In this document: one piece after another, positions 1-7,686 of the stretch
Position numbering within the stretch: the stretch's first letter is position 1
How the letters are laid out: each line of letters starts with the position of its first letter
NCBI RefSeq assembly: GCF_014762765.1
Contig: NZ_JABURH010000165.1
Location: 8,941 to 42,367 of the forward strand
DNA: 33,427 nt
DNA from: Alcanivorax sp.
GTDB taxonomy: Bacteria; Pseudomonadota; Gammaproteobacteria; Pseudomonadales; Alcanivoracaceae
Direction: 5' to 3'
Program-made: the position numbers and the translations under genes
Notes under the pieces: generated by a model
Seen by the model: the letters and a program-made list of their open reading frames with translations, nothing else
What the model was told of the DNA's origin: nothing
The model's database searches: none

Positions 1-799
1 ACATCGGCAACACTTCCACCGTCGCCAGATATTGCAGCCGACGCTGGTCGGCTTTGTGGTTGCTGACCTTGTCGTCAGTGCTGGCCGCTTCCAGGTAGTA
101 GCGGCCAGCCTGGGGCCAGGTGATGGACAGCATTCCCTTGTCGTCGCTGATCACGGTCCAGTTGTCCTGGCTGTCCCGATAACGGGTGCCGCCGGGGACC
201 AGTTCCATTTCCACGCCGGATGCCGGTTTGCCGTCCACCAGCAGTCGCCATTGTGCGGTTTCACCGGCGTACAGATCGTTGGGATGGGTGAGCATTTCCA
301 GTTCCATGCCCTTGCCGGTGGACTGGATGGCGGTCGGAGCGCCCAGGGTGACCACAGTCTCCAGGCGGTTATGGACTTCAATCAGGGTTACATCGCTGGC
401 ACTTGGGGGTAGCTCGGTCAGCAGTTTGTCCGCATCCATGCCGCGGGCGCGTTTACGTTCACCGTCCACCTGGTACATCAGAAAATAACCGGGCCTGGCC
501 ACCGCGATACGGTAGCTGCCGGGCTTGTTCAGGTTCACATCGAAGATGCTGCGACGGTGCCCTTCGAGTCGATTTTCCACGGTGGCGGCCTGGCCATCGG
601 GATCGGTCACTTTCAGGTAGTCCAGTGGGTAGGCGCGCTCCACGCCGAAGATCTCGTTGGAAATGCTGGCATCCACGGTGACCCACTGGGGTTCGGAGAC
701 GCTGGTGTGGCTGGGCAGCAGCCAGATTTTGTGAGCCTGGGCCGGCAGGGCCGCCGCCAGCAGTGACAACATGCCGATGCGTTTGAGCGTGATGTTCAT
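1..799 (-). CDS. DUF4198 family secreted protein (partial, 3' end outside window)
   Basis: Reading the minus strand from ATG at 799 gives an open frame of 266 codons that leaves the window at its left edge without a stop, so the C-terminus is missing. A Shine-Dalgarno-like GGAG precedes the ATG. Residues 1-22 form a signal peptide (basic start, hydrophobic core, cleavage motif ending AQA), and the predicted mature protein begins HKIWLLPS, the aromatic His-x-x-Trp start typical of DUF4198 (NikM-like) periplasmic proteins. The rest looks like beta-sandwich repeats (for example LYAGETAQWRLLVDGKPASG). It is the third gene of a leftward operon after the PepSY and DUF2271 genes, 29 bases behind the latter, with a Fur-like site at the operon head. 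Members of this family often sit beside TonB receptors and are thought to bind metal. The exact ligand and function are not known. Confidence 0.82.
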   Translation of the reverse strand, partial: MNITLKRIGMLSLLAAALPAQAHKIWLLPSHTSVSEPQWVTVDASISNEIFGVERAYPLDYLKVTDPDGQAATVENRLEGHRRSIFDVNLNKPGSYRIAVARPGYFLMYQVDGERKRARGMDADKLLTELPPSASDVTLIEVHNRLETVVTLGAPTAIQSTGKGMELEMLTHPNDLYAGETAQWRLLVDGKPASGVEMELVPGGTRYRDSQDNWTVISDDKGMLSITWPQAGRYYLEAASTDDKVSNHKADQRRLQYLATVEVLPM

Positions 800-828
800 G
801 GTGTTTCTCCATTTCGTATTTGTTGTGT

Positions 829-1317
829 TCAGGGAGTGATGGTCAGCGTGACGGCGCCCAGCTCACTGCTACCGTTAACCTGTTGTTGCTGGTAGTTCTG
901 TGCTGGCCACTGGAAAGGCAGACGCACCACTTCACGGCCGCCCACTTCCCGAGAGGCTTCCACCACCAGTTGGTAATTCCCAGTCGGCAGCTCCTGCAGG
1001 CGTTGCAGTTCGCTGAAATCCACCGAGTGTTTGCCCGGGCTGCGGGTGGCGCCGGTGAGGCCGTCATAGGGCTTTTGCTGGCCACGGCCGGTACGCCGCC
1101 ACCATTGGCGGATATCCTTGAGCCACTTTTCCTGGTCGTCGTACCACAGGCCCAGGGGCACGATGGTGCTGCGATCGCGGTTTTCTACCCAGAAGGCCAC
1201 GTAGGGCGCGTGGTATTCCGCCACTCTTAATCGGGGGATTTCCACTTCCACCTGAAAGGTATCGGCGCCGGCATAACCGGCCAGCAGAGAAAACAGCAAG
1301 ACGGGGAGTAAACGCAT
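829..1317 (-). CDS. DUF2271 domain secreted protein
   Basis: A 162-residue protein starts with a signal peptide (MRLLPVLLFSLLAGYAGA, cleavage near residue 18). The mature part carries the features I associate with DUF2271: a strand-rich start, the phrase APYVAFWVENRD near residues 38-49, a Trp/Tyr-rich middle (LGLWYDDQEKWLKDIRQWW), the segment DGLTGATRSPGKH, and a C-terminal strand region. DUF2271 proteins are periplasmic or surface proteins of unknown activity that commonly lie between PepSY and DUF4198 genes in iron-uptake loci, which is the arrangement here. It lies 12 bases behind the PepSY gene and 29 before the DUF4198 gene, so co-transcription is almost certain. A role in handling siderophore-delivered iron is inferred from context only. 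Confidence 0.82.
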   Translation of the reverse strand: MRLLPVLLFSLLAGYAGADTFQVEVEIPRLRVAEYHAPYVAFWVENRDRSTIVPLGLWYDDQEKWLKDIRQWWRRTGRGQQKPYDGLTGATRSPGKHSVDFSELQRLQELPTGNYQLVVEASREVGGREVVRLPFQWPAQNYQQQQVNGSSELGAVTLTITP

Positions 1318-1329
1318 GGGGCTGTCCTT

Positions 1330-1935
1330 TTAGTGCATGAAAAACACGATCAGTAACCAGGGCAGTGCCAGCCCGGCCAGGGTCACCGGCCAGGTGGCCG
1401 GACGACGTTTGGCGTGGAGCATCATCAGCCCCAGGCCGGTGAGTGCGAACAGCAGACTGGCCACGGCGAAGATGTCGATAAACCAGGTCCAGGCCGCGCC
1501 GGTATGCCGTCCCTTGTGCAGGTCATTGAAAAAGGCGATCCAGCCCCGGTCGGTCTGCTCGGCCAGCACGCTGCCATCATTGAGATCAATGGCCAGCCAG
1601 GCATCGCCGCCGGGGCGGGGCAGGGCCAGGTAGACTTCCCCGGCGGACCATTCGGCGACTTTGTCACCGGTACGGATCTGCATCTCCTGTTCCAGCCAGA
1701 CGCGGACGGGCATGGGCAGGGCCCCTTCTTGCCTGAGGGCGAGCTGTTGCCGCAGTGGGGTGGGCAATAAGGCTTCCTGTTCCTGTACCGCCGGATCTGC
1801 ATGAATAGCGCTGGCGTGGTTCAGGGTGATCCCGGTGAGGCTGAATAACAGCAGGCTGATCAGGCACAGGGCCGAGGTGATCCAGTGCCATTGGTGGAGC
1901 TGTTTCAGCCAGAAGGCTTTGCGTTTCTTGTTCAC
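1330..1935 (-). CDS. PepSY-associated TM protein (PiuB/FpvG-like)
   Basis: The 201-residue inner-membrane protein has a basic N-terminus, a first membrane helix at about 17-37, a periplasmic domain at about 40-145, and two further helices at about 150-172 and 183-200. Histidines sit at or near the membrane faces: HQWHW at 14-18, LNH at 38-40 and the DLHKGRHTG motif at 138-146. This layout is that of short PepSY-TM proteins, the group containing iron-regulated PiuB-like proteins and the ferri-siderophore reductase FpvG. By analogy it may pass electrons to reduce siderophore-bound iron in the periplasm, with the histidines as possible haem ligands; this is inference. It is the first gene of the leftward operon. 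The Fur-like site at 1973-1991 lies in the region between it and the divergent response regulator. Confidence 0.85.
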   Translation of the reverse strand: MNKKRKAFWLKQLHQWHWITSALCLISLLLFSLTGITLNHASAIHADPAVQEQEALLPTPLRQQLALRQEGALPMPVRVWLEQEMQIRTGDKVAEWSAGEVYLALPRPGGDAWLAIDLNDGSVLAEQTDRGWIAFFNDLHKGRHTGAAWTWFIDIFAVASLLFALTGLGLMMLHAKRRPATWPVTLAGLALPWLLIVFFMH

Positions 1936-1972
1936 AGCGGGGGAGGGCTCGACAAATTTCGATGCCAGGGAT

Positions 1973-1991
1973 GGTAATGAGAATGGTTCTT
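1973..1991 (-). promoter_or_regulatory. Fur-box-like site before the PepSY operon
   Basis: The 19 bases GGTAATGAGAATGGTTCTT match 13 positions of the classical Fur consensus (GATAATGATAATCATTATC). The site lies 38 bases upstream of the PepSY start codon, where a promoter for the leftward operon is expected. A better Fur-like site lies about 80 bases further right for the divergent regulator. Confidence 0.55.
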
Positions 1992-2071
1992 TTTAAATAG
2001 ACGCGGGGGCTGTAAAGAATGTAAGACGGAGCCCTTTCTTGAATTTGATTCAAATAATGCTGGATTCAGCG

Positions 2072-2090
2072 AATGGTAATTCTTATCATT
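2072..2090 (+). promoter_or_regulatory. Fur-box-like site before the two-component pair
   Basis: AATGGTAATTCTTATCATT matches the inverted-repeat form of the Fur consensus (AATGATAATnATTATCATT) at all but two positions, the best of the three Fur-like sites here. Its right end is only 5 bases before the ATG at 2096, so Fur bound here would cover the promoter or the transcription start of the response-regulator gene. Confidence 0.72.
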
Positions 2091-2095
2091 CGCGA

Positions 2096-2806
2096 ATGAA
2101 TGCCGTTGCCCATATCCCTTCCCGCCTGCTGATCATCGAAGACGATGCGCTACTCGGCGCCCATCTGCGTGATTTTCTGACGGAGCGCCGTTATCAAACC
2201 ACCCTCTGTGCGGATGGCGCCCGGGGTTTGGCGGCGGCGGCTTCCGGTGACTTTGATTTGGTATTGCTGGATATCCTGCTGCCCGGTCTGAATGGGCTGG
2301 AATTGCTGGCACAGCTTCGCCGGAAAAGCCCGGTGCCCGTGATCGTGGTGTCCGCCCTGGGTGACGAGCAGGCCAGGATTCAAGGGCTGATTGGTGGCGC
2401 CGATGATTACCTGCCCAAGCCGTTCAGCATGGCCGAACTGGCGGTACGGGTGGAGGTGCTGTTACGGCGGGTCAGCCTGGAGCGGCATCGGCCTGCGCTA
2501 ACGGAAACCGCCGGTGGTCTGGTGCTGGACGAGGCCAGCCAGGGTGCGAGTTATCGGCATCAGGATCTGGGCCTGACCGGCACTGAATTCCGTCTCCTGC
2601 AGGTGTTGCTGGAGCACCGTGATCAGGTGTTGAGCAAGCCCTTCCTCTATCAGGCTGTGCTGTATCGGGGATGGGGTCGCCACGACCGCAGCCTGGACTT
2701 GCATGTCAGCCATCTGCGCCGCAAGTTGCGTGCTGCCGGGGTATCGGAATCCACCGTGCGAACCGTCTGGGGGCAGGGCTATACCCTGGTGACCGCTCAT
2801 CTGTGA
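2096..2806 (+). CDS. OmpR-family response regulator
   Basis: The 236-residue DNA-binding regulator has an N-terminal receiver domain with the acidic cluster EDD (15-17), phosphoacceptor Asp59 in LVLLDILLPGLNG, conserved Ser86 and Lys108 in DDYLPKPF. A C-terminal winged helix at about 135-232 (LTGTEFRLLQVLL, HVSHLRRKL, VRTVWGQGYTL) follows. I chose ATG 2096 because the receiver core starts a few residues later. The frame is open back to an ATG at 2039, but that start would put the Fur-like site inside the gene. No good ribosome-binding site precedes 2096, so a leaderless or short-leader mRNA is possible. Its stop overlaps the sensor kinase start. Flanked by iron-uptake genes, it probably activates the receptor gene at 4302 and perhaps the leftward operon. 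Confidence 0.93.
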   Translation: MNAVAHIPSRLLIIEDDALLGAHLRDFLTERRYQTTLCADGARGLAAAASGDFDLVLLDILLPGLNGLELLAQLRRKSPVPVIVVSALGDEQARIQGLIGGADDYLPKPFSMAELAVRVEVLLRRVSLERHRPALTETAGGLVLDEASQGASYRHQDLGLTGTEFRLLQVLLEHRDQVLSKPFLYQAVLYRGWGRHDRSLDLHVSHLRRKLRAAGVSESTVRTVWGQGYTLVTAHL

Positions 2807-4146
2807 TGCTTGATCGACATTCCCTGCTTTGGCGACTGGCAATGCTGCTGATGATAACGGCGGTGTGTACCGTCACGCTCAGCCACTGGCTCAATCGCAC
2901 CCTGAGTAACCGGGCTTTGTTGCTCAGTGATGAGGCGAAAACCGTGATGCGCGGTTATGCCGCCGATGCGGAGCAAGCCTGGCTGAAGGAGGGGGCTCCG
3001 GGTGTGGCGGCCTGGATCGCTGCCGTGGCTGAGCATGAACCCGGCGACATCATGGTGGTCAGCCAGGATGACCAGTCGCTCAGCGGTATGCCGCTGACAG
3101 AATCGGAGCGGGACGGCCTGCGGTTTCAGCGGGGGCTGGAGTGGCGCATGAGTTTTCGTTATCGCTCCATGCCTTATATCGGTGTGCCTTTTCCCCAGCG
3201 ACCGGAACAGGGTCGCCTGGTCATGCAGCTACCGCCTCGCTTCATGCCCGCTCAGGACTGGCCGATATGGGAGTCCCTGTTAATGGTGGGGTTGCCCGCT
3301 CTGGTGGCCCTGGCACTGGGATTGGTGCTGTTCTGGCGCGTCCGCGGGCCGCTGCGGGGCTTGCAGCAGCAGGTGATGCAATTCAAGGATGACCCGGAGG
3401 CCCGGGTCCACCCACCGCTGAGTCAGCGCCGGGACGAATTTGGTGATGTGGCCCGCAGCTTCAATCACATGGCCGAACAGGTGTCGGCCATGCTGACCAC
3501 CCAGCGCCAGCTCCTCAATGACATGTCCCACGAGTTGCGTACGCCCCTCAGTCGTCTGGCGGTGGCCCTGGAAAGCCAGATGGACGAGCAAGCCCTGCGG
3601 CAACGGGTGGCCAGGGAGCTGATCCAGATGCGCACCCTGGTGAACGATACCCTGGCCCTGGGATGGCAGGACACGGAGTCCGATGACACCGGGCAGGAGT
3701 CAATCTCGTTGTGGGCACTGTGGGATGTGGTGAGCGATAACGCCGCTTTCGAAAGTGACTGGCATCCCTCCCGCTTCCCCTGTGACTTGCCTGTCGATGC
3801 CCAGGTCCGCGGCAATCTGAATGCCCTGGCCCAAGTACTGGAAAACCTGGTGCGGAACGCGGTGCGCTATTCTCCCGCTCAGGGAAGCGTGTCCCTCTGC
3901 GGAGCCAGGGAAGGCATGTGGTGGCACCTGTGGGTGACCGATCAGGGGCCGGGTGTGCCTGCGGAGCGGCTGGAAGATATCTTCGCGCCTTTCGTCCGGC
4001 TGGACAGTGCCCGTGCCGGCAACAGTGGTTTCGGTCTGGGGTTGAGCATTGCCCGCCGCGCGGTGCAGCGCCTGGGCGGCCAGCTATGGGCCGAAAACGT
4101 GAGTCCAGGTCTGCGGATCCACCTGCGCCTGCCGGCGGCTGTATAG
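2806..4146 (+). CDS. Sensor histidine kinase (HAMP-HisKA-HATPase)
   Basis: The 446-residue inner-membrane kinase has membrane helices at about 7-27 and 156-177 enclosing a periplasmic sensor of about 125 residues, then a HAMP linker (178-232). The dimerisation helix follows with phospho-accepting His242 in LLNDMSHELRTPLSRL, and the ATP-binding domain has an N box (ENLVRNAVRYS, 346-356), G1 box (DQGPGVP, 379-385) and G2 box (GFGLGLSIA). The ATG at 2806 shares bases with the regulator's TGA, an overlap typical of translational coupling; a longer frame back to 2671 lies within the regulator gene and is rejected. The kinase resembles the CpxA-type group. Between Fur-like sites and a TonB receptor, it probably senses a siderophore or metal in the periplasm, but nothing in the sensor domain identifies the signal. 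Confidence 0.93.
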   Translation: MLDRHSLLWRLAMLLMITAVCTVTLSHWLNRTLSNRALLLSDEAKTVMRGYAADAEQAWLKEGAPGVAAWIAAVAEHEPGDIMVVSQDDQSLSGMPLTESERDGLRFQRGLEWRMSFRYRSMPYIGVPFPQRPEQGRLVMQLPPRFMPAQDWPIWESLLMVGLPALVALALGLVLFWRVRGPLRGLQQQVMQFKDDPEARVHPPLSQRRDEFGDVARSFNHMAEQVSAMLTTQRQLLNDMSHELRTPLSRLAVALESQMDEQALRQRVARELIQMRTLVNDTLALGWQDTESDDTGQESISLWALWDVVSDNAAFESDWHPSRFPCDLPVDAQVRGNLNALAQVLENLVRNAVRYSPAQGSVSLCGAREGMWWHLWVTDQGPGVPAERLEDIFAPFVRLDSARAGNSGFGLGLSIARRAVQRLGGQLWAENVSPGLRIHLRLPAAV

Positions 4147-4169
4147 TTTGTAAATCTTCTTTATCTGCA

Positions 4170-4188
4170 AATAAGAATCAATATCATC
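4170..4188 (+). promoter_or_regulatory. Fur-box-like site before the TonB receptor
   Basis: AATAAGAATCAATATCATC matches the AATGATAATnATTATCATT form of the Fur consensus at 14-15 informative positions. It lies 24 bases after the kinase stop and about 115 bases before the receptor start, so the receptor has its own iron-regulated promoter even though it follows the two-component pair. Confidence 0.65.
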
Positions 4189-4301
4189 TTTTGCCGTGAA
4201 GCATGTCCACTCATGTTTATGCGGCTCTGGCCGTGTTCGGGGGATCCGTCTCTGTTTGAGCGTCCGGTCCTGTTGTCGAGATGATTGAGGAGATAAGGAA
4301 G

Positions 4302-6254
4302 ATGGGAATGCGTTTGGGGAACCTGGGGTTGGTGCTGGTGGCGACCAGCGGAATGGCCTGGGCAGAACAGGGGAGCCATGAACTGGGGCAGATTTCCGTG
4401 ACTGCCGGTGGCTTCGCTCAGCAAGTGGAAGATGCGCCGGCTTCCATCAGTGTGATTAACCGGGAGCAGATTGAGCAGCGCTACTACAAGGATGCCACCG
4501 ATGCCCTGCGGGATATTCCCGGGGTGATTGTCACCGGTGGGGGTTCCGGTGATCGCGGCACGGATATTGTCATGCGCGGTATGCCTTCGGCGTATACCTT
4601 GATTCTGGTGGATGGCAAACGGGTTTCCACTCGCGAAACCCGTCCCAACGGCAGCGCCGGTTTCGAGCAGGACTGGCTGCCGCCCCTGCAAAGTATCGAG
4701 CGGATTGAGGTGGTGCGCGGTCCCATGTCCACCCTTTACGGATCCGATGCCATTGGCGGGGTGATCAATGTGATTACCCGCAAGGTGGCCGACGAGTGGG
4801 GAGGCGCCGTTCAGCTGGACACCATTATTCAGGATGACTCCCGCTCCGGCGATATCAAGCAGGGTAATTTCAGCCTCACCGGTCCTCTCAAGGACGGCCT
4901 GGTCGGTTTGCAGCTTTATGGTCGCTTCCAGGACCGGGAAGAAGATTTGTTTGAAAACGGTTTTGAAGAAAAAAACCTGAAAAATCTGACTGCCAAATTG
5001 TCGGTGACACCCAGCAAGGATCACGACGTTGTGCTGGAGGCCAGCCAGGTGGACCAGCGGCGCCGCTCTCTGATCGGCTACAGTGCCCAGGCGACCGGCT
5101 GCCGGGGTGGGTGTACCGATTCCGACGACCGCAGTACCCGGGAAGCTTTTTCACTGAGCCATACTGGACGCTGGGCAATCGGTACCTCAGACACCTACGT
5201 GCAACGGGAAAGGGCGGAAAACGAGAGCCGCGAGATGGTGATTACCAACACCTCTGCCAAGACGTCACTGGTGATGCCGCTGGGGGATCACCGGCTGACA
5301 CTGGGTGCGGACTTTATCGAGGAAGCGCTCTCCGACAAGACCTCCAACCGGATTTCCGACCGTACCCGAATTGATACCGCCAAGTACGCACTCTTTGCGG
5401 AAGACGAATGGATGCTCACGGATACCTTCGCACTTACCGCCGGGGCACGGATGGATGATGATGATGACTTTGGTAGCCACTTCAGCCCGCGTCTTTATGG
5501 CGTGTGGGGGTTCAGCCCCCGCTGGACCCTGAAAGGCGGTGTCTCCACGGGCTTCCGGTCTCCCTCGTTGCGAGAGATTACTCCCGATTGGGGGCAGGTG
5601 AGCCGCGGTGGCAATATCTATGGTAACCCGGATCTGGAGCCGGAAACGTCCGTGAACAAGGAGCTGGGGCTGTACTTCAACGCCGGCCGGGACCTTCAGG
5701 CCAATGTCACGGTTTTCCATAACGACTTTGAAGACAAGATTACCCGCATCGCCTGTCCGATCGAGATCTGCACTGATGGTCCCAACCAGTTCGGTTCCGA
5801 TCCCACATACCGGGTGAATGTGGATGAAGCGGTAACCCAGGGTGTGGAAGCTGCCCTGTCGACCACGTTCTACCGGGTGCTGTCCTTGAACCTGAGTTAT
5901 ACCTACACGGATTCCGAGCAAAAATCCGGCGAGTACAAGGGCGAGCCCCTCAACCAACTGCCAGAGCATCTGGCCAGTCTGCAGGCCAACTGGCAGGCCA
6001 CGGACACGGTTTCTCCCTGGCTGACGGTGCGCTACCGGGGTGAGGAAAGCCAACCGACCACTGGCCCATCCAGCAGTGCGATCATCGCCCCATCCAATAC
6101 CCTGGTGGATGCGGGGGTAGGGTTCCGTCTCTCACCGCAGGCGAAGCTGAATACCGGTATCTACAATCTGGCCGACAAGAAAATCTTCGAGGATGAGTAC
6201 GGTTATGTGGAAGATGGTCGGCGTTACTGGCTCGGGGTAACGGTGAACTTCTAG
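4302..6254 (+). CDS. TonB-dependent receptor, CirA/IrgA-like (catecholate siderophore)
   Basis: The 650-residue outer-membrane receptor has a signal peptide of about 22 residues (ending MAWA), a TonB-box-like ELGQISVTAG, a plug domain (EDAPASISVI to GGVINVITRK, about 38-165) and a 22-strand-type barrel ending in the aromatic signature YWLGVTVNF. Plug phrases such as TLILVDGKRVSTRE and SIERIEVVRGPMSTLYGSDA closely follow the CirA/IrgA/FepA group, which imports catecholate siderophore iron. Two close cysteine pairs (CRGGC and ACPIEIC) probably form disulfide-tied extracellular loops, as in that group. I chose ATG 4302 because GAGGAG stands nine bases before it; an ATG at 4281 in the same frame has no such site. 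A Fur-like site, a dedicated two-component system and a terminator frame the gene. The actual ligand cannot be read from the sequence. Confidence 0.93.
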   Translation: MGMRLGNLGLVLVATSGMAWAEQGSHELGQISVTAGGFAQQVEDAPASISVINREQIEQRYYKDATDALRDIPGVIVTGGGSGDRGTDIVMRGMPSAYTLILVDGKRVSTRETRPNGSAGFEQDWLPPLQSIERIEVVRGPMSTLYGSDAIGGVINVITRKVADEWGGAVQLDTIIQDDSRSGDIKQGNFSLTGPLKDGLVGLQLYGRFQDREEDLFENGFEEKNLKNLTAKLSVTPSKDHDVVLEASQVDQRRRSLIGYSAQATGCRGGCTDSDDRSTREAFSLSHTGRWAIGTSDTYVQRERAENESREMVITNTSAKTSLVMPLGDHRLTLGADFIEEALSDKTSNRISDRTRIDTAKYALFAEDEWMLTDTFALTAGARMDDDDDFGSHFSPRLYGVWGFSPRWTLKGGVSTGFRSPSLREITPDWGQVSRGGNIYGNPDLEPETSVNKELGLYFNAGRDLQANVTVFHNDFEDKITRIACPIEICTDGPNQFGSDPTYRVNVDEAVTQGVEAALSTTFYRVLSLNLSYTYTDSEQKSGEYKGEPLNQLPEHLASLQANWQATDTVSPWLTVRYRGEESQPTTGPSSSAIIAPSNTLVDAGVGFRLSPQAKLNTGIYNLADKKIFEDEYGYVEDGRRYWLGVTVNF

Positions 6255-6257
6255 AAG

Positions 6258-6288
6258 AAAAAACGCCGGCATTTGCCGGCGTTTTTTT
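6258..6288. terminator. Bidirectional intrinsic terminator
   Basis: A perfect 11-base stem (AAACGCCGGCA, loop TT, then its complement, 6261-6284) is followed by a T run and preceded by an A run, so it can act on both strands. It ends the receptor gene (stop at 6254) and the convergent DUF4168 gene (stop at 6300). Confidence 0.93.
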
Positions 6289-6299
6289 AAGTCTCAGTA

Positions 6300-6710
6300 T
6301 TAGAGCTTTTCCTGAAGCGTGGCGCGGAAGTCTGCATCATGCTGCGCCAGGCGAACGATCTGATTATATCTTTCCAGTTCGAGCCCGTTCTCTTCCACGG
6401 CTTCTACCATTTTCTGCTGGGCTTCCTGCTGCACCTTCATGGCCTTTTTGGGCTCATCCTTGCTGGCTTGCAGTTTCCGGGAATAAGTCTGCTGGATGCC
6501 TGCCATCTCTTTCTGGGTGGCAATAAAGGCATCAAGATCCGCATCGGAAAATTCAGACGCATCCGGCAGATTCTTTGGCGTCTGCATGGTCTGGGTTTGC
6601 GGTGCGTTTTGCTGGGGAGTGGCGGGGTTCCCGGATTGTTGGGCCGTGGCGGTGGCGGTCAGGGCGCCGGAAAACAGCAGTGCGGCCAGGGTGATCATTG
6701 GCTTTTTCAT
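6300..6710 (-). CDS. DUF4168 family secreted protein
   Basis: The 136-residue protein has a signal peptide of about 23 residues (ATATAQQ cleavage region). A Gln/Pro/Thr-rich linker (about 24-48, many Gln) follows, then a charged helical domain containing FSDADLDAFIATQKEMAGIQQTY and ENGLELERYNQIVRLAQHDADFRATLQ. This is the pattern of DUF4168, a small exported family of unknown role in Proteobacteria. AAGGAG precedes the start at good spacing. It is a single-gene unit converging on the receptor gene and sharing its terminator. Nothing links it functionally to iron uptake. Confidence 0.85.
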   Translation of the reverse strand: MKKPMITLAALLFSGALTATATAQQSGNPATPQQNAPQTQTMQTPKNLPDASEFSDADLDAFIATQKEMAGIQQTYSRKLQASKDEPKKAMKVQQEAQQKMVEAVEENGLELERYNQIVRLAQHDADFRATLQEKL

Positions 6711-6952
6711 GGAATCAGTCTCCTTCGCATATTCATGCCCCCGAATAAAAATCAGAAGGCCGTTTCTGTGTCATAACGCCTTGCGTCGTCGCGAGTGACA
6801 CATGCAAGGTCCGACATGATTGAGAGCAGCCGTTCCGCAGTTTTTGTTAAGTTATGTAAATCTGCGTGGTACTAGACGCTACTTGAGTCATCGGATCAGA
6901 CCGGCAGCGTGTAACCCTTTCATTTTTCCGCTGTGACAGTTTCAATGGGTAA

Positions 6953-6969
6953 GCGGGGCTATGCCCCGC
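6953..6969 (+). other. Hairpin in the leader of the outer-membrane protein gene
   Basis: GCGGGGC-TAT-GCCCCGC is a perfect 7-base GC stem ending about 35 bases before the next start codon. There is no T run, so it is not a terminator. It may stabilise the mRNA leader or mark the 5' end. The rest of 6711-7003 shows no convincing gene. Confidence 0.5.
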
Positions 6970-7003
6970 GGTGGGACTGATAAGAAAAACCAAGGAGAGC
7001 TGA

Positions 7004-7516
7004 ATGTTGAAACAATCCGGAATTTTTCGTGGAACGCTTGCAGCGGGTTTGCTTTTGGCCGGTACTGCGGCACAGGCGGAGTTCTACACCGGTGCCCAGG
7101 TGAATATGCTGAACATTGACCGTGGTTCGGTGAGCAACGTGACTCTGACAGGGCTGACAGTGCGGGGAGGCATGGTTCTGCATGAACTGATCAGTGCCGA
7201 GGTCCATGCGGGCAAGGCCTTCGGTGATGATTCCTACCGGGGGGTGGAGGTGGAAAACGATTTCCACTACGGCGTCTATGCCCGACTGACGCCGCCCGTA
7301 GCCGGTGCAGTTCGCCCGTATCTGATCGGTGGCTACAGCTACGTGGAGAATGACTTCAACGGCGAAACCCTGCGTGACGACGGCGCTTCCTATGGCGGCG
7401 GTTTTGATCTGGGTATGGAAGAGCACATCAGCATGAGCCTGGAGTATCTGCGCCTGGTGGATAATGACTTTGGCTCCCAGGAGTTGATCGGTCTGGGCTT
7501 GAACTACCGGTTCTGA
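7004..7516 (+). CDS. Small outer-membrane beta-barrel protein (OMP_b-brl type)
   Basis: The 170-residue protein has a clear signal peptide (about 25 residues, ending AAQA) and a mature part of alternating hydrophobic strands separated by acidic turns (FYTGAQVNMLNI, AVRPYLIGGYSYVEND, ISMSLEYLRLVDNDFG). It ends in the aromatic barrel signature GLGLNYRF. Length and pattern fit the eight-stranded opacity/OmpX-like porin group. AAGGAG stands a few bases before the ATG. It appears to be a monocistronic gene. The family includes adhesins, structural proteins and many proteins of unknown role, so no specific function is assigned. Confidence 0.88.
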   Translation: MLKQSGIFRGTLAAGLLLAGTAAQAEFYTGAQVNMLNIDRGSVSNVTLTGLTVRGGMVLHELISAEVHAGKAFGDDSYRGVEVENDFHYGVYARLTPPVAGAVRPYLIGGYSYVENDFNGETLRDDGASYGGGFDLGMEEHISMSLEYLRLVDNDFGSQELIGLGLNYRF

Positions 7517-7528
7517 CCCGCAGAATCA

Positions 7529-7569
7529 CTGTCGCCGGGGGAGGGCAGCTGAGTCGCTCCCGGTGACAG
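7529..7569 (+). other. Imperfect hairpin downstream of the outer-membrane protein gene
   Basis: CTGTCGCCGGG and CCCGGTGACAG can pair (one G-T) around a loop of about 19 bases, 12 bases after the stop codon. No T run follows, so it could be a Rho-assisted 3' end or an mRNA-stabilising structure; a simple intrinsic terminator is unlikely. Confidence 0.4.
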
Positions 7570-7595
7570 GGTGGTTCGCGAGGCATATGTCGTAA

Positions 7596-7628
7596 TGTTA
7601 TAAAAGTATCACCATATATTCCTTTATC
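7596..7628 (+). promoter_or_regulatory. AT-rich promoter region of cysH
   Basis: An AT-rich island (TGTTATAAAAGT followed by TATATTCCTTTAT) stands in GC-rich surroundings about 60-90 bases before the cysH start. It is the probable promoter and, by position, a possible CysB target. CysB sites are weakly conserved, so the regulator is only a guess. Confidence 0.35.
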
Positions 7629-7686
7629 TTCTTCGCTGAAACCCTATCATGGCACTCGCAATTCCTGTTTTGAGGTGCTGTAGATC

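Noticed and set aside
4161-5024. 287-residue minus-strand open frame over the receptor start
   Set aside because: It overlaps the receptor signal peptide and plug and the Fur-like site, and shows no family pattern.
7529-7569. Hairpin after the outer-membrane protein gene read as an intrinsic terminator
   Set aside because: The stem is fair but the loop is long and no T run follows, so it was listed as a hairpin only.
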